A stretch of DNA of 64,000 bases from Vulcanimicrobiota bacterium (GCA_013036105.1 JAAXCX010000002.1:148118-212117), one strand, 5' to 3'; shown: positions 33,674 to 42,488, counted from the stretch's first letter. A program made the numbers and translations. The notes: a model not told the origin generated them from the sequence alone.

Positions 33674-34843
33674 ATGATACGAGAAAACTTTACTCCGCAG
33701 GCGCCTGGCCGCCTGGTAGATTTTACCGACGAACGGGGTAATAAGGGCGTTGCTTTTCTACCGGACCAGCTGCCTCCGAAGTTCGATGTCGGATCAAAAG
33801 CGATCCGCATAGCGCTATCTCATGCAGACCGGGCTCTGGCGCTCCTCGATGGCGTCGCCCAACATCTTCCAGACCCGCAGAGTCTCTTCCGAAGCGCACT
33901 AAATCGCGAAGCGCTGATGTCAAGCAGAATCGAAGGCACGAGGACGACGCTGGGGGATCTCGCTCTCTTCGATTTGACTCAGAGGCCGGACCATGATGCC
34001 GTTGCCGTTGCTAGTTACGTCGAGGCTTACAAGTATAGCCGCAAACGTTGCAATGACATTCCCTTTGGACTTGGACTGTTGTGTGAAATTCACAACGTCC
34101 TTATGCGAAACATCGAGCCAGAAAAAACCACTCCGGGCCGCTTGCGCGATCGCACGGTGCTTATCGGAATGCCTCCGCCGTCACAAGCGCAATTTGTTCC
34201 GCCGCCCGCAGAGTTCGTCCGTGAGCTTACTGAAGATTTGGCATCTTATCTGGAAAGCAATGATGAGCCGCCTCTGATAAGGCTCGCTGTGGCGCACTAT
34301 CAGTTCGAGACCATCCATCCATTTCGCGACGGAAACGGGCGCGTTGGACGCATCATGATATCGGCGTGGCTTGAATGCCAAGAAATCCTAACGGCTCCGA
34401 TGCTTTACATTAGTGCTTTCTTTCAACAACGTCAGGAAGAATACTACGACAAACTCTTAAGAGTTAGCACTCGCGGGGCATGGGAAGATTGGGTGCTTTT
34501 TTTCCTAGAGGCAGTAACCACGCAGTCTAAGGATTCTGCGGCACGAGCGAAGTTGTTGGCCGGTTTACGTACACGTTACCATGCGCTCGTGGAGAGCACC
34601 AAGGTTCGATCTCATAAGTCTCACATTCTCGTAGATGCCCTATTTGACGTGCCGGTTATGTCGGTGCCGCGTGCGAAAACTCTGACGGGTATCACGTATC
34701 CCGCCGCAAAGTCGCATGTGCAAAGGCTTATCGATCTCGGAATATTGTCGAAGGAGCCCTTTATTCACAGGGGCGTCACGTTCTACTTTGCTAACGAGCT
34801 CATTGCTGCCGCAGAGCGTCCGCTCGACGAGCAGGAGCTCTGA
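33674..34843 (+). CDS. Fic-domain protein with N-terminal inhibitory motif
   Basis: ATG 33674 gives 389 residues. The Fic core HPFRDGNGRVGR (residues 215-226) is complete, with the catalytic His and phosphate-binding loop. SSRIEG (83-88) matches the [ST]xxxE[GN] inhibitory motif of class II Fic enzymes, which transfer AMP to protein hydroxyls when released. The C-terminus (SVPRAKTLTGITYPAAKSHVQRLIDLGIL) looks like a winged helix. Codon and base use are visibly more AT-rich than neighbours, which suggests recent transfer. A palindromic operator lies over its promoter. It is monocistronic. Confidence 0.92.
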   Translation: MIRENFTPQAPGRLVDFTDERGNKGVAFLPDQLPPKFDVGSKAIRIALSHADRALALLDGVAQHLPDPQSLFRSALNREALMSSRIEGTRTTLGDLALFDLTQRPDHDAVAVASYVEAYKYSRKRCNDIPFGLGLLCEIHNVLMRNIEPEKTTPGRLRDRTVLIGMPPPSQAQFVPPPAEFVRELTEDLASYLESNDEPPLIRLAVAHYQFETIHPFRDGNGRVGRIMISAWLECQEILTAPMLYISAFFQQRQEEYYDKLLRVSTRGAWEDWVLFFLEAVTTQSKDSAARAKLLAGLRTRYHALVESTKVRSHKSHILVDALFDVPVMSVPRAKTLTGITYPAAKSHVQRLIDLGILSKEPFIHRGVTFYFANELIAAAERPLDEQEL

Positions 34844-34855
34844 CTCGAAGAGCGA

Positions 34856-36208
34856 TCAGGCCGGTAGCTTCAAGTATTTCTTGAAGCGGCGGTCGCCGCG
34901 GACCGCATCGAAACGCGGATCGACCGCCATGCGGCCGGCGTTCGGACCGGCGGACTTGAGCATCGCAAGCGCGTCGCCGCGGCGATTCAGGGCGATGAGC
35001 GCGAGGGCGACATCTCCCGAATCGGCCGACTCGGGACCCCGGCGGGCCATGGCCAGCTGCGCCGCGGCCGCGCGAACGTCGCCTCCCCGCGCATAGGCGT
35101 GGGCGAGCAGCGCCGCCGCCTCGCTGCGGCAGCCTGGGCAGATAACGGCGTACCGGCGGAATTCGCGTTCGGCGGCCCCATAATTCCGCATTGCCTCGTA
35201 GGCAAGCCCCATGTCAACGTACGGGTCGGCTCGCTCCGGCGAGAGATCAGAGGCTTCGCGCGCGTAGGCGATTGCCTCGTTGTAACGCCGCGAAAGATAG
35301 GCGGCTTCGGAAAGCCAGGAAAGCGCCGCGGGTGAAACCGGATCGAGCTGCGCCGCTTTGCGCAGCTCGAGGAAGCCTTCGCGAGCTCTTCCCTGCTGGA
35401 CGAGCGCGGAGCCGTACCACTGGTGCGCCGCGGCATAACCCGGATCGAGCGCGATCGCCGTACGGTACTGTTCGCGCGCGGCAGCCCGCGTGCCGGGCAC
35501 ATCTTCGGCGATCCCCATCGCGGCGTGCGCCTGGGAAAGTTGCGGATCGAGTTTGAGCGCGGTACGCGCGATCGCGCGCGCCGTCGCATACGTTCTCTTC
35601 ATCGGTGCGTAGCCGTAATCGCCTTCGATCGCATAGGCTTCCCCCAGCGCTGCATATCCGCGCGCATTTTTTGGATCGGACGCGATCACCGCGCGAAAAT
35701 ACCGGATGCTCTTTTGTACGCTCGCTTCCGTGCGCTGCTTCCAATAATAGGTCCCCATCGCGAGGAGGCGCTGGCCGTTGGCGCTCAACTCGGAGGGCGC
35801 CGGCCGGGAACGCGCGGTGCCGTGGACGAGCGTGAAACTGAGTGAAATCGCAAGCGCCGCGGCTGCGGCAACGTATTGCCACCGCACGGCGGCGCGATGC
35901 GGGGCCGGCGACGTGGAGACCGCGCCTGTAAAAAGATAGCCGCGGCGCGGAACGGTCTCGATGCAATCGGTCCAGTGAGCGCGCAGAACTTTCCGCAGCA
36001 CGTAAACGTTTTGCGCGAGGTTGCCTTCCTCAACGAACCCTTCTGGCCAAACGAAATCGAGCAGCTCGCGCTTGGCGAGCACCTGCCCCGGACGTTCGGC
36101 GAACGCGAGCAGCGTGCGCACGACTTTCGGGCCCAGCGGCAAAGGACGCTTGCCCACACTCAGGAGCAAGCGCTCGGAGTCGAGGCGGAACGGTCCAAAG
36201 TACAGCAT
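34856..36208 (-). CDS. Membrane-bound winged-helix regulator with TPR domain (CadC/ToxR-like plan)
   Basis: Residues 1-95 form an OmpR-type winged helix (LGPKVVRTLLAFAERPGQVLAKRELLDFVWP, VYVLRKVLRAH, ETVPRRGYLF). One membrane helix follows (YVAAAAALAISLSFTLVHG), then about 300 residues of TPR repeats outside the membrane. This plan is common in Acidobacteria and related phyla: DNA binding inside, protein or peptide contact outside. It is divergent from the DUF5916 gene, 57 bases between starts, and so a candidate regulator of it and of the peptide gene beyond. The end is 12 bases from the fic stop. Confidence 0.88.
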   Translation of the reverse strand: MLYFGPFRLDSERLLLSVGKRPLPLGPKVVRTLLAFAERPGQVLAKRELLDFVWPEGFVEEGNLAQNVYVLRKVLRAHWTDCIETVPRRGYLFTGAVSTSPAPHRAAVRWQYVAAAAALAISLSFTLVHGTARSRPAPSELSANGQRLLAMGTYYWKQRTEASVQKSIRYFRAVIASDPKNARGYAALGEAYAIEGDYGYAPMKRTYATARAIARTALKLDPQLSQAHAAMGIAEDVPGTRAAAREQYRTAIALDPGYAAAHQWYGSALVQQGRAREGFLELRKAAQLDPVSPAALSWLSEAAYLSRRYNEAIAYAREASDLSPERADPYVDMGLAYEAMRNYGAAEREFRRYAVICPGCRSEAAALLAHAYARGGDVRAAAAQLAMARRGPESADSGDVALALIALNRRGDALAMLKSAGPNAGRMAVDPRFDAVRGDRRFKKYLKLPA

Positions 36209-36265
36209 TTTGATGGCTTTCTGAAGACGGCGAAACCGGTGAAAGATTAATTTAGTAGTTGAAAT

Positions 36266-38542
36266 GTGGAGTATCCTCTGAAGTTTTCGTCATGCCTGAG
36301 CGCGAGCGCCATGCTCGCCGCCGTGCTCCTTGCCGGGTCGCCCGCCCGCGCGTCGGTCGTTGCTACGTTGCAGCTTCCGGCTGTAAAAGCGCCGGCGCCG
36401 CCGCCGCTCGATCCGTCCATTCCGGCGGCGGCGTGGACAGCCGGTGCCATTCCCGAATCGGGCGGTTTTGAGGATCTGACGACGCGCACGATCGCACCGC
36501 ACGCTACGCAAGTGTGGATGATGTATGACTCGCGCAACCTCTACGTCGCCTTTCGCGCCGAGCAGCGCGGCACGCCGATCACGGCGACGCAGGCGACCAA
36601 CGACGTCGGCTTCGGCAACGACGATTTCGTGGGCGTCGAGCTCGACACGAGCGGATCCGGATCCAACGTGTACTTTTTCGAAACGACGCCGCGCGGCGCG
36701 CGCTACGAGCAGGCGAGTGAAAATGCGCGCTACCGTCCCCTCTGGCAATCCGCCGCCGCGATAAACGGCGACTCGTGGAGCGCCGTCATGATCATTCCGC
36801 TCGACGTGCTGCGCATACGCGGCGGGGCCAACCAAACCTGGCGCATCAATTTCATTCGCAACGTCGCGGCGCCCGCGGAACACTATACGTGGGCGTACGA
36901 TGGCGTTATGCAGGACGGCCAGGTCGGCAATCAGTTCCCGCTGTTTTCCGACGCCCGTTTTTGGCCGTCGTGGACCGGCATTACCACCGGCGCAACGGCG
37001 GCGGCGAAACCGAAGCCGCGCGCTGAACTCTACACGCTCGAAACGCTCGGCCGGGATCGTAAACTTTTTCAGCAAGCCAACGGGCAGTTTTTGCCCGAAA
37101 CGGTGCGCGTTGCCGGTCTCGACGTCAGCTATCCGCTGACCAGCACGATCAACTTCGTCGGCACGGTGAACCCGGACTTTTCAAATGTGGAGATCGATCA
37201 GCAGACGATCGCGCCGCAAGAGTTCCGGCGCTTCTTGCAAGAGTATCGTCCGTTTTTCTCCCAAGGCGCCGCGTTTCTCAATCCCAATCAGGCGCCGGCG
37301 GGCGGAAATGAACTCTTTTACTCTCCGTCGGTCGGTCCGTTCGACCGCGGTGAGAAGGTAGAAGGCACGTTCGGCCGCCAGGCATTCGGCGTACTGAATT
37401 TCCGCGGCTACGATCAAACAACGGGCAATACGTTCGACGACACGGCCTTCGGTTACACGCACACGCTGCAAGACCGCACCTTTCTGTGGTGGGCCGACGG
37501 CGTGATGGCGCACCACAGCGTCTTCGGCGACGACACCTCGCTCGAAGCGGGCATCAAAGGGCGCAACCTGAAGAACGGCTTCGTATACGGCGTCAACGAT
37601 GCGAGCGAGCACGGTTCGTGGGTTCCGGGCGGCGTCGCGCACAGTCTGAACGGCTTCATCGACGTGCACAAACCGAACTACGAGTGGAATCTCGACTACA
37701 GCGACATTAGTCCAAATTACAACCCCCTAGATGGCATCACCGCCAATTCGGATATTCACGGTTTCAATTTCTTTGGAGATGCCGGCGGCTCGACGAAGGC
37801 GGTAAAAAACTTCATCGTCTTCGTGAACGCCGATCGCTTCTTGGACCGCTCGGGTGCGGTGCATCAATCCGATGCCAGCATCTCTCTGAACGCTACGTTC
37901 AAGAACGCTTTTTCGATCGGCCTCGGTCCGTCGATCGACGAGTTGCGCAGTTATTCGCTCGTCGACCCGGCCGGTTTTCATACCAACTGCAACGATCCGA
38001 ATCTTCCGCGCTCGTATTTCACGGGGTTCCCGGGCTATTTCTGCGGACGAACCGACACGTTCAGCCTTGCAACGGTAGCGGTGGGCTATCGCGACGGAAC
38101 CGCCACGCCGGTCGATTTCCAGACAGCCTATGGAAAGTTCGGGTTCGGTTTTGTCGGACCCAACGACAACGGGCCGGACTACATGCACATTTATTCATTC
38201 ACGACGTCGCGGCCGCTCGGGCGCATCTTCTCGTTGGGATTGGAGTACGACGGCAACTTCGAACGCGCGATGACGACCGGCGCCTTCGATTCGCAATGGC
38301 TGCGACGTATATCGCTCGGCGCGCAACTGGGGCCGTATGAAAACTTCACGATCTCGTTGCGCTCGGTCAACGGGCGCGGCGGCTTTTCGCCGCCGGGCGT
38401 CAATCTGGCGGCGGCCTATCACCACCGGTTCCGCACCGGCGATGAGCTGTTCCTCAATTTCGGAACGCCGGCGGCGGCACGCACACTCGACCGTTTTGTG
38501 GTCAAGTATCTCTTTCGGTTCGGCGGCGACGCCGGAACGTAA
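36266..38542 (+). CDS. Outer-membrane DUF5916 protein with CBM9-like domain
   Basis: GTG 36266 begins a signal peptide (CLSASAMLAAVLLAGSPARA). Residues about 40-215 resemble the carbohydrate-binding family 9-like domain (WMMYDSRNLYVAFRAEQ, DDFVGVELDTSGSG). Then comes the DUF5916 hallmark GTVNPDFSNVEIDQQ with EYRPFFSQGAAFLNP, and a beta barrel with aromatic girdle up to the C-terminal FVVKYLFRFGGDAGT. The function is unknown, but this architecture is a surface or outer-membrane protein. The small GWGPK peptide gene follows after 41-50 bases on the same strand. Confidence 0.85.
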   Translation: MEYPLKFSSCLSASAMLAAVLLAGSPARASVVATLQLPAVKAPAPPPLDPSIPAAAWTAGAIPESGGFEDLTTRTIAPHATQVWMMYDSRNLYVAFRAEQRGTPITATQATNDVGFGNDDFVGVELDTSGSGSNVYFFETTPRGARYEQASENARYRPLWQSAAAINGDSWSAVMIIPLDVLRIRGGANQTWRINFIRNVAAPAEHYTWAYDGVMQDGQVGNQFPLFSDARFWPSWTGITTGATAAAKPKPRAELYTLETLGRDRKLFQQANGQFLPETVRVAGLDVSYPLTSTINFVGTVNPDFSNVEIDQQTIAPQEFRRFLQEYRPFFSQGAAFLNPNQAPAGGNELFYSPSVGPFDRGEKVEGTFGRQAFGVLNFRGYDQTTGNTFDDTAFGYTHTLQDRTFLWWADGVMAHHSVFGDDTSLEAGIKGRNLKNGFVYGVNDASEHGSWVPGGVAHSLNGFIDVHKPNYEWNLDYSDISPNYNPLDGITANSDIHGFNFFGDAGGSTKAVKNFIVFVNADRFLDRSGAVHQSDASISLNATFKNAFSIGLGPSIDELRSYSLVDPAGFHTNCNDPNLPRSYFTGFPGYFCGRTDTFSLATVAVGYRDGTATPVDFQTAYGKFGFGFVGPNDNGPDYMHIYSFTTSRPLGRIFSLGLEYDGNFERAMTTGAFDSQWLRRISLGAQLGPYENFTISLRSVNGRGGFSPPGVNLAAAYHHRFRTGDELFLNFGTPAAARTLDRFVVKYLFRFGGDAGT

Positions 38543-38592
38543 CGAAACAAATGTCATATCGCGCCGTATAACCATGCGGTAGGATGATGATG

Positions 38593-38739
38593 ATGAAAAA
38601 CAATATGAACGAGCGTGAACCGCTCAGCCAGCTTGCGTTGCCGGAGAATAACACTCCGAGTCCGACGATCTTGAGCGAACGCGTTACGACAATTCCGACA
38701 CCTTCAGGCGTTTTCTCGGGCTGGGGCCCTAAAGCTTAG
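38593..38739 (+). CDS. 48-residue peptide with C-terminal F-x-GWGPK motif
   Basis: Four consecutive ATGs (38584, 38587, 38590, 38593) follow TAGGA. ATG 38593 gives the best spacing to AGGA and a 48-residue peptide; 38584 would add three Met. It begins MKNNMNEREPLSQLALPEN, has a Thr/Pro-rich middle and ends SGVFSGWGPKA. The ending repeats that of the peptide at 33347-33451 although the rest differs. There is no signal peptide. It lies downstream of the DUF5916 gene and overlaps the end of the convergent GNAT gene by 11 bases. Confidence 0.65.
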   Translation: MKNNMNEREPLSQLALPENNTPSPTILSERVTTIPTPSGVFSGWGPKA

Positions 38740-39241
38740 ACAGATCTCGCCAGCCGTAGAGGTGTTCGCGGTATGCAAAACCGTCGATCTCTTCGGTAGT
38801 TTGGCAGATGACTTGCGCGCCTAACTTTTCGTAAAAGCGCCGCGCCTGGGTGTTATCCGACAAAACTCGCAGCCACGCAGATTGAAAGCCTTTAGCTTGC
38901 AGCGCCGTACCCGCGGCGCGGAGCAGCCTTTCCCCAAGGCCTTGACGTTGCGCTTCGGGCAGCACGTAGATCGCGCCGATCTCGCCGTCGAAGCCGTCCA
39001 CGGGTTCGCTTGAGGCCAAGCTTGTCGCGAATGCGACGACCGTCCCGTGCGCATCGCACGCGACGAACACGTCCTCTTGGCCGGCGTGCAAACGATCGTT
39101 CCATTGGGCCGTGCGCAACGCTATGGTCCGCCGGTCGAGGTGTTCTTGCGGCAGAAGCCCCGCGTACGCGGCGTGCCACGTGCGAACCTGGACGGCCGCG
39201 ATGGCGGCCGCATCTTCGAGCGATGCGCGCCGGATAACCAT
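38729..39241 (-). CDS. GNAT-family N-acetyltransferase
   Basis: The 170-residue protein has the GNAT fold: VIRRASLEDAAAIAAVQVRTW at the N-terminus, IGAIYVLPEAQRQGLGERLL with the acetyl-CoA-binding QRQGLG loop, and WLRVLSDNTQARRFYEKLGAQ. Such enzymes acetylate amines, amino acids or protein termini; the substrate is not readable. The gene follows the NIPSNAP-type gene after 2 bases and overlaps the end of the convergent GWGPK peptide gene. Confidence 0.9.
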   Translation of the reverse strand: MVIRRASLEDAAAIAAVQVRTWHAAYAGLLPQEHLDRRTIALRTAQWNDRLHAGQEDVFVACDAHGTVVAFATSLASSEPVDGFDGEIGAIYVLPEAQRQGLGERLLRAAGTALQAKGFQSAWLRVLSDNTQARRFYEKLGAQVICQTTEEIDGFAYREHLYGWRDLSKL

Positions 39242-39243
39242 GA

Positions 39244-39549
39244 CTATGCTCGTTGCAAAATCGAACGGTCTTCGTTCAGGATGCAGCCCGCACGCTCGAT
39301 GCGCGCGACGTTAGCGAGCGCCTCGGCATCTTGGCCCAGTCTTTCCCGATAGCGCCCGTACGCGGCAAGGTTCTCAAAGTCGATCAGCGCCAGCGCGAAA
39401 TTTGTCGGGCCGGCGATTCGGGTCGGCAGGTAGTAGCCGACCAGCTTGCCGCCGCAGCGCTCGATCGTTTCCGGCCATGCCTTCGCATAGGCTTCAAAAT
39501 CCGAAAGCTTGTCGTGGTCGAGCGTATAGCGAATGCAGAGTGTTATCAT
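39244..39549 (-). CDS. NIPSNAP-family protein
   Basis: ATG 39549 with GGAGGA upstream gives 101 residues: MITLCIRYTLDHDKLSDFE, YYLPTRIAGPTNFALALIDF and NLAAYGRYRERL. This is the dimeric alpha/beta-barrel fold of NIPSNAP proteins, small cytosolic proteins of unclear function often beside enzymes. It precedes the GNAT gene by 2 bases and is probably co-expressed with it. Confidence 0.8.
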   Translation of the reverse strand: MITLCIRYTLDHDKLSDFEAYAKAWPETIERCGGKLVGYYLPTRIAGPTNFALALIDFENLAAYGRYRERLGQDAEALANVARIERAGCILNEDRSILQRA

Positions 39550-39626
39550 GCTGTCCTCCAGCAATTCGTTCTCATAAAAGCCGCGCGGGTCTTGCTAGCA
39601 CCTGATATCTTGCGTACAATCCAGCT

Positions 39627-40169
39627 GTGTCGCCCGAATGGCTAACCGCGGTTTCGTCGCTGCTGACGCTGCTCGTCGTCGCCGCATCGGTCGTGGCTGC
39701 GCTCATTCAGTTGCGGCACATGCGGGGCGGCAATCAAATCACGGCGCTCAACGAGATTCGCGAAACGTTCGAGTCGGAAAAGTTCCGAACGGCGATTTTA
39801 TATGTCTATCGCGAATTACCGCCGCTCTACGCCGATCCGGCCGTGCGAGCCGAGTTGGTCGCGGTCCCGTTGCCGGCCAAATACGAGCAAGCGCGCACGG
39901 TCGCGAATTTCTTCGAAAACGTCGGTTTGTTTGCGAAGCGTGGAGTCTTGGACCGATCGTTTACGGCGGACATGTGGGGCGACATCATTCTCACCGCGTG
40001 GCTGCGCCTCTCTCCGATGATCACGAACAGACGCATTGCGACGAAAACGCCGGCGTTGTGGGATAACTTTGAATTCATCGCGGTGATCTGCAAGCAGTTC
40101 AAGGAGGCTCACCCCGAGGGCGCGTATCCGAAGGGTATCGACCGCATGCCGCAATCCGAACTGTGGTGA
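39627..40169 (+). CDS. Membrane-anchored DUF4760-like protein
   Basis: The 180-residue protein has one N-terminal helix (LLTLLVVAASVVAALIQLRHM) and a cytosolic helical domain: ALNEIRETFESEKFRTA, ARTVANFFENVGLFAKRGVLD and the C-terminal WDNFEFIAVICKQF. This layout matches the DUF4760 family, whose function is unknown. The start is GTG 39627. It lies 1 base before a secreted hydrolase gene. Confidence 0.65.
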   Translation: MSPEWLTAVSSLLTLLVVAASVVAALIQLRHMRGGNQITALNEIRETFESEKFRTAILYVYRELPPLYADPAVRAELVAVPLPAKYEQARTVANFFENVGLFAKRGVLDRSFTADMWGDIILTAWLRLSPMITNRRIATKTPALWDNFEFIAVICKQFKEAHPEGAYPKGIDRMPQSELW

Positions 40170-40170
40170 T

Positions 40171-41112
40171 ATGCATTTAAAAACGGCTGCTGCCTCTCTG
40201 CTCCTTCTCGGGCTCAGCCTATCCGCTGCCCGAGGGCAAACTCCGGGCAATCTCGTCACATACGTGGTGTCGCCGCACGATGCGGACCCGTCGGTCAATA
40301 GGTTCTTGAACGGCAATATTGTCACGTTTGCCCCAAACGTATCGGAGGCTGCGCCGTTGCTGGTATTCTTGCCGGGAACCGGCGGTACGCCGAGCGGTGT
40401 CCGCACCTTTCTGGCAACAGCAGCGCTCGATGGTTACCGCGTCATCGGATTGATGTACGACGACGCCGATGCGGTAAACGTCGTGTGTCCACGAAATCCG
40501 AATCCGTCGTGTTCCGAGCAGTTTCGCCAGAAGCGCATTTATGGCGATCCTGTAACGAGCGTGATAGACGACTTGCCATCGGAATCGATCGGGAGCCGTT
40601 TGGTGCACCTACTGAGTTACCTCTCACGCACGCACCCGAAAGACGGATGGGATGCCTACCTAACCGGCGGCGCGCCAAATTGGGCTCGCATCGCTTTTGC
40701 CGGACATTCCCAAGGCGCCGGCATGGCCGCCTTCATTGCAAAAGATCATCCTCTGTATCGCGTCATTTTGTTTTCGAGTCCCTGGGATTTCCAGGCACCG
40801 GCGCGGCTTTCGAGTTGGCTATCTAAGCCGCCGGCTACGCCCGTTAGTCGCTGGTTTGGCGTTTATCACGTCAACGAGCCCATGGCGGGACTCATTTCCA
40901 GAGCGTACGCAGCACTCCAGATTCCGACCGCAAATATCCGGCCGCTTTCATTGGAGCCGCGCCATCCACCGGGCACCGACCGCCTGGGAAGAATGATCTA
41001 CCACGTGAGCGTGATCGGCGATGGAACGACGCCGCTTTCGTCCGACGGAACGCCAAGCTATTTGCCAGATTGGCTGTTTCTGCTGGGAAGAGTCAGCTCA
41101 CCAAAAATGTAG
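40171..41112 (+). CDS. Secreted alpha/beta hydrolase (BPSS1187-like)
   Basis: The 313-residue protein has a signal peptide (AAASLLLLGLSLSAARG), an oxyanion-type loop LLVFLPGTGGTPSG, and a nucleophile elbow IAFAGHSQGAGMA with Ser. The C-terminal VSVIGDGTTP and surrounding residues may hold the acid. The layout is that of the BPSS1187-type family of exported hydrolases; the substrate is unknown. It is co-oriented with, and touches, the DUF4760-like gene. Confidence 0.8.
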   Translation: MHLKTAAASLLLLGLSLSAARGQTPGNLVTYVVSPHDADPSVNRFLNGNIVTFAPNVSEAAPLLVFLPGTGGTPSGVRTFLATAALDGYRVIGLMYDDADAVNVVCPRNPNPSCSEQFRQKRIYGDPVTSVIDDLPSESIGSRLVHLLSYLSRTHPKDGWDAYLTGGAPNWARIAFAGHSQGAGMAAFIAKDHPLYRVILFSSPWDFQAPARLSSWLSKPPATPVSRWFGVYHVNEPMAGLISRAYAALQIPTANIRPLSLEPRHPPGTDRLGRMIYHVSVIGDGTTPLSSDGTPSYLPDWLFLLGRVSSPKM

Positions 41113-41180
41113 ACGTTGCAGTAGTTTAGCGGCTGGCCATCGCACAGAATACTCCGACCGATTCACTGGAAGGAGCCTTC

Positions 41181-41495
41181 ATGATTCGTCGTATTTTTAC
41201 CGTTGGATTTGCGGCAGCGCTTGCGCTGGTACCGTTGTCCGCATTAGCTGCGGATCTGACCATCAACGTGGAACGTCCCAACACGCTAAGCTGGGTTCCG
41301 CGCGAGCATTGCCGGATGCAGGGCCGCGGCGCGGTCTGCACGAGCGCCTCTCATGGTGGAATGACGATTACGGTATTAGCACGCAAAGGCCAATGTTACG
41401 TGGACTTCGACAACGACGGAGCGCGCTGGCACTTGCGCGGCACGCGTGGAAAATGCAGAGCACGACTAAGCGGTAATACGTTGACCGTCTCTTAA
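41181..41495 (+). CDS. Small secreted hypothetical protein
   Basis: A strong ribosome-binding site (GGAAGGAG) precedes ATG 41181. The 104-residue product has a clear signal peptide (residues 1-24, ALALVPLSALAA) and a mature domain with four Cys (REHCRMQGRGAVC, KGQCYVDFDND, RGKCRARL), probably two disulphides. No family is recognised. It is followed after 1 base by another small exported protein gene. Confidence 0.7.
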   Translation: MIRRIFTVGFAAALALVPLSALAADLTINVERPNTLSWVPREHCRMQGRGAVCTSASHGGMTITVLARKGQCYVDFDNDGARWHLRGTRGKCRARLSGNTLTVS

Positions 41496-41496
41496 A

Positions 41497-41853
41497 ATGA
41501 GGAACATTATCTTCGCAATATCCGTGGCGTCGCTGGCGCTTCTTGCGCTGAGCCCCTCTAACGCCTCGCAACAATACCGGTTTACGATGCGCAACGAAGC
41601 CGACGTGTACGCGTATTTCCACGTGTGGGACAAGAGCCAAGTGCAGGCGCACAAGTTTTGTCTAAAACCGCACGGAAGCAACGCACGGACGTTCAAAGGG
41701 CCCGTGATCATAGTCGACGTTCTGCCCTACAAAGATGGATGCAACGGTCCGAGCGTTGGCCGGGCGACACTGAACCGGAAAGCTACCGACGCGAAGGATT
41801 TGACGGCGACCTTTAGCGGAAGACCGAGCAATTACAAGCTGCGGTGGGGTTAG
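41497..41853 (+). CDS. Small secreted hypothetical protein
   Basis: ATG 41497 starts one base after the previous stop. The 118-residue product has a signal peptide (FAISVASLALLALSPSNA), two Cys in the mature part and a compact beta-like domain (QYRFTMRNEADVYAYFHVWD). No family is recognised. Coupling with the previous gene suggests the pair works together outside the cytoplasm. Its stop overlaps the convergent anti-sigma gene. Confidence 0.65.
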   Translation: MRNIIFAISVASLALLALSPSNASQQYRFTMRNEADVYAYFHVWDKSQVQAHKFCLKPHGSNARTFKGPVIIVDVLPYKDGCNGPSVGRATLNRKATDAKDLTATFSGRPSNYKLRWG

Positions 41854-42488
41854 CGTGTGTTTTCCCGAACGATGCGATCCACCATCGCCGGCGGTATTCC
41901 TTGGGGCAGTGTCTCCATGAAGATGTTTCCGTGCTTCCAGCGGCGCAGCGGAAGCGTCCACGTGCGATCGTGTATCCGCCCGTCCTTTCCCTTGAATAGG
42001 GCCTCGAAGTGCGCGACGGGAGGGCCGCTGACGGCCGTCGTCTCGTTGATGTTGATTCGGTAATACTCCGCGCCGATCTGGGTTTGGTAAAGCAGCGCAA
42101 CGCGTGGAATCGGGTGTTCGCTTACGACGTGGGCATATTGAAATATCGTGTGCGGCGGCAATCCAGCCGGTACGACGATCGTAAATGGCATGTGCTGCTG
42201 CGCTTGCGCGATCGTGAGCCGGTCGGCGCGGTGAATAAGGGGCGGCAACGGTTTCACCGACCCTTGGAAGAAACGCGCGAAGCCGTCGGGTAGCACACCG
42301 GAGGCCTGACCGGCGACGCCCGCGCTAACGAAGACAACGAGTACCGCGCATGCGTACGCCCAGCCAAGCGATCGCGGGCGTGGCCTGGCGGATTGCGCCG
42401 GCCGCCACGGACCATGCGGACATTCCGGGACGACAGCCCGCGCAAATCGCCGCTCGAGCGCCGCTTCGATGATCTGGCTTTCATTCAT
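41850..42488 (-). CDS. Probable anti-sigma factor, membrane protein
   Basis: The 212-residue protein has a short cytosolic N-terminus, a membrane helix (AYACAVLVVFVSAGVAG, about residues 44-60) and a periplasmic domain (MPFTIVVPAGLPPHTIFQYA) like DUF4367 domains of anti-sigma factors. The start overlaps the stop of an ECF sigma factor gene (ATGA), which is the main reason for the call. A zinc-binding HxxxCxxC motif is absent. Confidence 0.65.
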   Translation of the reverse strand: MNESQIIEAALERRFARAVVPECPHGPWRPAQSARPRPRSLGWAYACAVLVVFVSAGVAGQASGVLPDGFARFFQGSVKPLPPLIHRADRLTIAQAQQHMPFTIVVPAGLPPHTIFQYAHVVSEHPIPRVALLYQTQIGAEYYRININETTAVSGPPVAHFEALFKGKDGRIHDRTWTLPLRRWKHGNIFMETLPQGIPPAMVDRIVRENTR

